Positions 60,649-64,000 of a stretch of 64,000 nt of DNA are shown here, one piece after another. The stretch is taken from contig NZ_AP018827.1 in NCBI RefSeq assembly GCF_003966695.1, positions 620,001 through 684,000 of the forward strand. Direction: 5' to 3'. A program made the position numbers and the translations under genes. The notes below the pieces were generated by a model. That model saw nothing but the letters and a program-made list of their open reading frames with translations. It did no database searches and was not told the DNA's origin. The DNA comes from Asticcacaulis excentricus. Its GTDB lineage: Bacteria; Pseudomonadota; Alphaproteobacteria; Caulobacterales; Caulobacteraceae. How positions within the stretch are numbered: position 1 is the stretch's first letter; each line of letters starts with the position of its first letter.

Positions 60649-61104
60649 ATGCTGGATGAGATCGACCGCAAGATTCTGCGCCTGCTGCAAGCGGATGGGC
60701 GCATGACCAATCAGGCGCTGGCCGAGGCCGTGCACGTCTCACCGGCGGCTTGTTTTGAGCGCGTCAAGCGGCTGAAGGCCAATGGCTATATTCTGGGCAC
60801 CATGGCCATTCTCGATCCGGTCAAGCTCGATCGCGCCCTGCTGATCTTCGTAGAGGTGCTGCTCGATCGCACGACCGAGGACGTGTTCGATGCCTTTCGC
60901 CACGCCGTGACGCGCCAGCCGGAAATACTGGAATGTCATATGGTTGCGGGTGGTTTTGACTATCTGATCAAGGCGCGGGTGAAGGACATGGCGGCCTATC
61001 GGCAGTTTCTGGGCGACGCGCTGGTGTCGCTGCCCGGTGTGCGTGAAACCCGCACCTATGCGGTGCTGGAAGAGGTCAAAAACGCCATCACCCTGCCGGT
61101 TTAG
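60649..61104 (+). CDS. Lrp/AsnC family regulator, PutR-like
   Basis: The 151-residue protein has an N-terminal helix-turn-helix (LDEIDRKILRLLQADGRMTN, LAEAVHVSPAACFERVKRL) and a C-terminal RAM domain (LECHMVAGGFDYLIKARVKD). ATG 60649 matches the family start; the frame is open upstream to 60544. It diverges from putA over 155 AT-rich bases. In Rhodobacter and Agrobacterium a PutR of this kind activates putA with proline, and the layout here suggests the same. Confidence 0.9.
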   Translation: MLDEIDRKILRLLQADGRMTNQALAEAVHVSPAACFERVKRLKANGYILGTMAILDPVKLDRALLIFVEVLLDRTTEDVFDAFRHAVTRQPEILECHMVAGGFDYLIKARVKDMAAYRQFLGDALVSLPGVRETRTYAVLEEVKNAITLPV

Positions 61105-61120
61105 CCTTCCGCCTGTCTTG

Positions 61121-61140
61121 ACCCGACAACGTTGTCGTGT
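61121..61140. promoter_or_regulatory. LacI-type operator before the GH94-like gene
   Basis: CGACAACGTTGTCG (61124-61137) is a perfect 14-bp palindrome; with the flanks it reaches 20 bp with one mismatch. It ends 11 bases before the ATG at 61152, so a bound repressor would block transcription or lie just within the transcript start. The core matches the sites at 22343 and 20124. Confidence 0.65.
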
Positions 61141-61151
61141 TTTGAAGCGGT

Positions 61152-63461
61152 ATGCGCCTGATCACCCTGACCCCCGATTCCTGCACCCTGACCTCCGCCA
61201 CGGCCATGCCGCGTGCCTCCGGTTTTCTGTGGAACCGCAAGATGATGCTGCACGCGACCTGTCGCGGCTTCGTCACGGCCCAGCACATGCAACCGGAGCC
61301 GGCCAAATACAGCCACGCGCCGGTCGTGGAGGGCAAGACCTTCATGCTGCCGGAAACGGCGCACTACGCCCATCATCCGGGGCGGTTTGTCTATGTGCGC
61401 GATCTGGTCAGTCAGCGGCATTTCTCCGTGCCGCATGAGCCGGTGCGTCGCGCGCCAAAGACGTTTGCCTTTACGCAGCACCCGGAACGGCTGGAATGGT
61501 CGGTCGAACAGGACGATCTCGATATCCGCTGGAGTCTGGTTCTGCCCGTCGATGAAGCGGTCGAACTGTGGCGGCTGGAAATCCGCAACCGGGTGGATAT
61601 AGAGCGCGCCCTGCGCATCGTGCCCTATTTCCCGGTCGGCTATATGAGCTGGATGAATCAGGGCGCGCGCTTTGATGCCGACCTGAACGCGGTTATCGCC
61701 AGCTCGGTAACCGCCTATCAGAAGATAGACGATTACACTAAAAACCAGCACCTTAAAGACAAAACCTTCCTCACGTGTGATCGTCTCCCGAACGCCTTTG
61801 AGACGCGGCGCGAAGACTTTGAAGGCGAGGGTGGTTTGAGCGACCCGGACATGCTGCGTACAGGGCTCAAGGGCGGCGAGGCGCTCTATGAAACGCCTGC
61901 TGCGGTGCTGCAATTCGATCAGACGCTGGAGGCCAATGAGACTCAGGTCTGGCATTTTGTTTTCGGTCCGGCCTTTGATGAGGCCGAGGTGGCGCGCCTG
62001 AAGGCCGCCTATCTGGGGGCCGAGGCCTTTGAGCGTGTCTGTGGTGAGGCGCGCGCCTATGTTGAACAGGGACGCGGCGTGTTGACCATCGAAACGCCGG
62101 ATACGCATTTCGATGCCTTCATGAACCGCTGGCTGGCGCGGCAGGTCTATTATCACGGCGACACCAACCGCCTGACCACCGATCCTCAGACGCGCAACTA
62201 TCTTCAGGACGCGCTGGGCATGGTGTTTGTGCGCCCGCAAAGCGCCAGAGAGTCACTGCTTTATGCCCTGTCAAAGCAAAACGCCGACGGCTCTATGCCC
62301 GACGGCATCAAACTCTACGACGGAGCGCAGTTCAGCTTCATCAATCAGGTGCCGCATACGGACCATTGTGTGTGGCTGTTTATCCTGCTCGAGGCCTATC
62401 TCGATGAGACCGATGACTATGCGGTGCTGGACGCCGAGCTTGACGGCCAAAGCGTGCGGGCGCGGCTGGAGGCGGCGCTGCGCTGGCTGCTCAAGACCCG
62501 TGACCATCGCCGGCTGAGCTATATTGATCAGGGCGACTGGAACGACCCGATGAATATGGTCGGCTGGAAGGGCAAGGGGGTGTCCGGCTGGCTGACCCTC
62601 GCCGTGGCCTATGCCCTGCGCCTGTGGGGGCGTCTGTCGGGAGAGACGCAGCCCTGGGCGGCCGAGGCCGAGGCGATGAACGCGGCCATGAACACGCATC
62701 TGTGGGACGGCGACTGGTTCGGGCGGGGGATTACCGACGACGACGTGACCTTTGGCATCAAGCGCGATCCGGAGGGGCGGCTGTATCTTAATCCGCAGAG
62801 CTTTGCCCTTCTGTCGGGCGCGGCTTCGGCGGTGCAGGCCGAGCGCATGGTGCAGGCCGTGGCGGCGGAACTTGAGACGCCCTATGGTGTCGAAATGCTG
62901 GGCCCACCCTACACAAAGATGCGCGAAGATGTCGGGCGTCTGACGCAAAAATCGCCCGGCGTGGCGGAAAACGGCTCGGTCTATAACCACGCGGCGGCGT
63001 TTTATATCTATAGCCTGACGCAGGTGAAGAAAGGTGAAAAAGCCTTTGAACTGATGCGTAAAATGCTCGCCGGTGTCGATGAATCCGACTATGTGCAGCG
63101 CGGTCAGTTTCCGGTCTTCATCCCCAACTATTACCGCGGTGATTTCCATGCCCATCCGCGCACGGCGGGCCGGTCTTCGCAGTTGTTCAACACCGGCACC
63201 GTGGCCTGGGTCTATCGCAGTCTGATCGAGGGGCTGTTTGGTCTGAAAGGTACGCGCGAGGGCTTAAGCGTGCAGCCCTGTCTGCCGCCGCACTGGACCG
63301 AGGCCAAGGCGACGCGGTTGTTCCGTGGATCGACCTACCACGTCACCTATCGCCGGGGCGGCACTCCGGGCCTGACTCTCAATGGTCAGCCGATTGCGGG
63401 CAACGTGCTGCCACTGCCTGAACAGCCGGGGGTATTTGAGGTCGAGGTCGGTCTTCCGTAA
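61152..63461 (+). CDS. GH94-like glycoside phosphorylase/hydrolase
   Basis: The 769-residue protein has no signal peptide, so it is cytoplasmic. The N-terminal beta-sandwich (about 1-290) precedes an (alpha/alpha)6 barrel. The barrel shows RNYLQDALGMVFVRPQSARE, QVPHTDHCVWL and the signature D-Q-G-D462-W-N-D465 matching the GH94/GH36-type DWND motif with its general-acid Asp. GH94 enzymes split beta-glucans such as cellobiose with phosphate. Exact substrate cannot be assigned. A perfect LacI-type palindrome sits 11 bases upstream. The gene is convergent with the GH127-like gene, so it lies in a plant-polysaccharide context. Confidence 0.75.
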   Translation: MRLITLTPDSCTLTSATAMPRASGFLWNRKMMLHATCRGFVTAQHMQPEPAKYSHAPVVEGKTFMLPETAHYAHHPGRFVYVRDLVSQRHFSVPHEPVRRAPKTFAFTQHPERLEWSVEQDDLDIRWSLVLPVDEAVELWRLEIRNRVDIERALRIVPYFPVGYMSWMNQGARFDADLNAVIASSVTAYQKIDDYTKNQHLKDKTFLTCDRLPNAFETRREDFEGEGGLSDPDMLRTGLKGGEALYETPAAVLQFDQTLEANETQVWHFVFGPAFDEAEVARLKAAYLGAEAFERVCGEARAYVEQGRGVLTIETPDTHFDAFMNRWLARQVYYHGDTNRLTTDPQTRNYLQDALGMVFVRPQSARESLLYALSKQNADGSMPDGIKLYDGAQFSFINQVPHTDHCVWLFILLEAYLDETDDYAVLDAELDGQSVRARLEAALRWLLKTRDHRRLSYIDQGDWNDPMNMVGWKGKGVSGWLTLAVAYALRLWGRLSGETQPWAAEAEAMNAAMNTHLWDGDWFGRGITDDDVTFGIKRDPEGRLYLNPQSFALLSGAASAVQAERMVQAVAAELETPYGVEMLGPPYTKMREDVGRLTQKSPGVAENGSVYNHAAAFYIYSLTQVKKGEKAFELMRKMLAGVDESDYVQRGQFPVFIPNYYRGDFHAHPRTAGRSSQLFNTGTVAWVYRSLIEGLFGLKGTREGLSVQPCLPPHWTEAKATRLFRGSTYHVTYRRGGTPGLTLNGQPIAGNVLPLPEQPGVFEVEVGLP

Positions 63462-63464
63462 GCC

Positions 63465-64000
63465 TTACACCTTCGCGGCGCGCAAAATCCGCGCCTCATA
63501 GACATAAGCCCACTGATCGCGGTCAGCCTCGAAGCGCACCCGCACCTTGCTCTTGCCCGCCGTCAACGCCGGGGGCAGGAGGTAGGTGAGGATATTGCGC
63601 GCCACCGTCGCTTCGCCGGGCAGAGTCTCGGTCGCGAGCACCTGCCCTTCGACCAGCAGACGGAAGGATTTGTTGCGGTCGCGCCCGGCATAGGCGACCT
63701 GTAGCACCAGCGGCCCGTCGGTGATTTTCAGATCAAAAGCCAGATAGCCCTTTTGAATCAACCGCCCGCGTTCAGCGATATGGGTGATGGTTGCCGTATT
63801 GGGCGTGCCGTCAAAGGCGTGGTCGGTTTCCGGCTGCTGCTCACCCAGCCGAATGAAATCCACTGTTCGGGCGGCCATATCGGCGCGGTCCTTCGCCGCC
63901 TGACGCCATACGGCCTCTTCGCCAACCCATTCCGCGCTGCCGAAACGGCGGAAATAGACGGCGGTGCGGTTGCGGTGTTGCAGGAAGAAGGGGGTAAGGC
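63465..64000 (-). CDS. GH127-like beta-L-arabinofuranosidase, C-terminal part
   Basis: The reading frame enters from the right edge and ends at 63465, giving 178 residues of a larger protein. The phrases TPFFLQHRNRTAVYFRRFG and VDFIRLGEQQPETDH are typical of the end of DUF1680/GH127 enzymes and their C-terminal beta-sandwich domain (ending YVYEARILRAAKV). GH127 enzymes release arabinose from plant glycans. The catalytic part is outside the window, so activity and signal peptide cannot be judged. It is convergent with the GH94-like gene, 3 bases apart. Confidence 0.75.
   Translation of the reverse strand, partial: LTPFFLQHRNRTAVYFRRFGSAEWVGEEAVWRQAAKDRADMAARTVDFIRLGEQQPETDHAFDGTPNTATITHIAERGRLIQKGYLAFDLKITDGPLVLQVAYAGRDRNKSFRLLVEGQVLATETLPGEATVARNILTYLLPPALTAGKSKVRVRFEADRDQWAYVYEARILRAAKV

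Noticed and set aside
1-64000. CRISPR arrays, tRNA and rRNA genes
   Set aside because: No regularly spaced direct repeats, cloverleaf-like segments or rRNA-like sequence were seen on reading; a tool scan would be needed to exclude them fully.

Overview
The window looks like a high-GC alphaproteobacterial chromosome, most likely a Caulobacterales member close to Asticcacaulis. This rests on protein content: a NodT-type efflux operon, two TonB-dependent receptors, a PA0069-type radical SAM protein, a short PutA paired with an Lrp regulator, and several periplasmic sugar and peptide enzymes. No rRNA, tRNA, CRISPR array, transposase or integrase gene was found. Almost everything is ordinary chromosome with short intergenic gaps and many translationally coupled pairs.

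Left part (1-20 kb): a divergent sulfur-stress cluster (rhodanese plus RND adaptor facing a small membrane protein plus an AhpD-like protein) is followed by an unexplained set of inverted repeats and a broken LuxR-type regulator. Next come two exopolysaccharide genes, surE-pcm, a DUF885 metallopeptidase, and the D-alanine catabolic pair alr-dadA with a divergent Lrp regulator. A GH43-like lipoprotein, a complete tripartite RND efflux operon with a divergent TetR regulator and a clear operator palindrome, and a radical SAM protein complete this part.

Middle part (20-46 kb): a Tat-exported glucose-fructose oxidoreductase-like enzyme is convergent with a gluconolactonase-like enzyme. A large autotransporter and a TonB-dependent receptor are divergent. 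typA and an S9 peptidase follow. From about 33 to 43 kb lies an iron-acquisition region: tonB, a DUF4198 protein, a siderophore-type receptor, a PiuC-type dioxygenase coupled to an FMN-dependent hydroxyacid oxidase, then PepSY, DUF2271, ApbE and a flavodoxin-reductase protein. Four Fur-box-like dyads precede its transcription units. An FeS-type photolyase with a DUF2256 protein comes next.

Right part (46-64 kb): an aminotransferase and mmsA are followed by the one clearly accessory segment. It holds a 774-residue protein joining an alpha/beta-hydrolase-like domain to a glycosyltransferase domain, then an AT-rich tail, then a decayed second copy of the mmsA 3' end. Beyond it lie a DUF3015-DUF4105 pair, two divergent carbohydrate esterases, two small unknown genes, putA with its Lrp regulator, a GH94-like phosphorylase and the end of a GH127-like arabinofuranosidase. 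Three LacI-type palindromes containing the ACGTT core precede sugar genes at about 20.1, 22.3 and 61.1 kb and suggest one shared sugar regulon.
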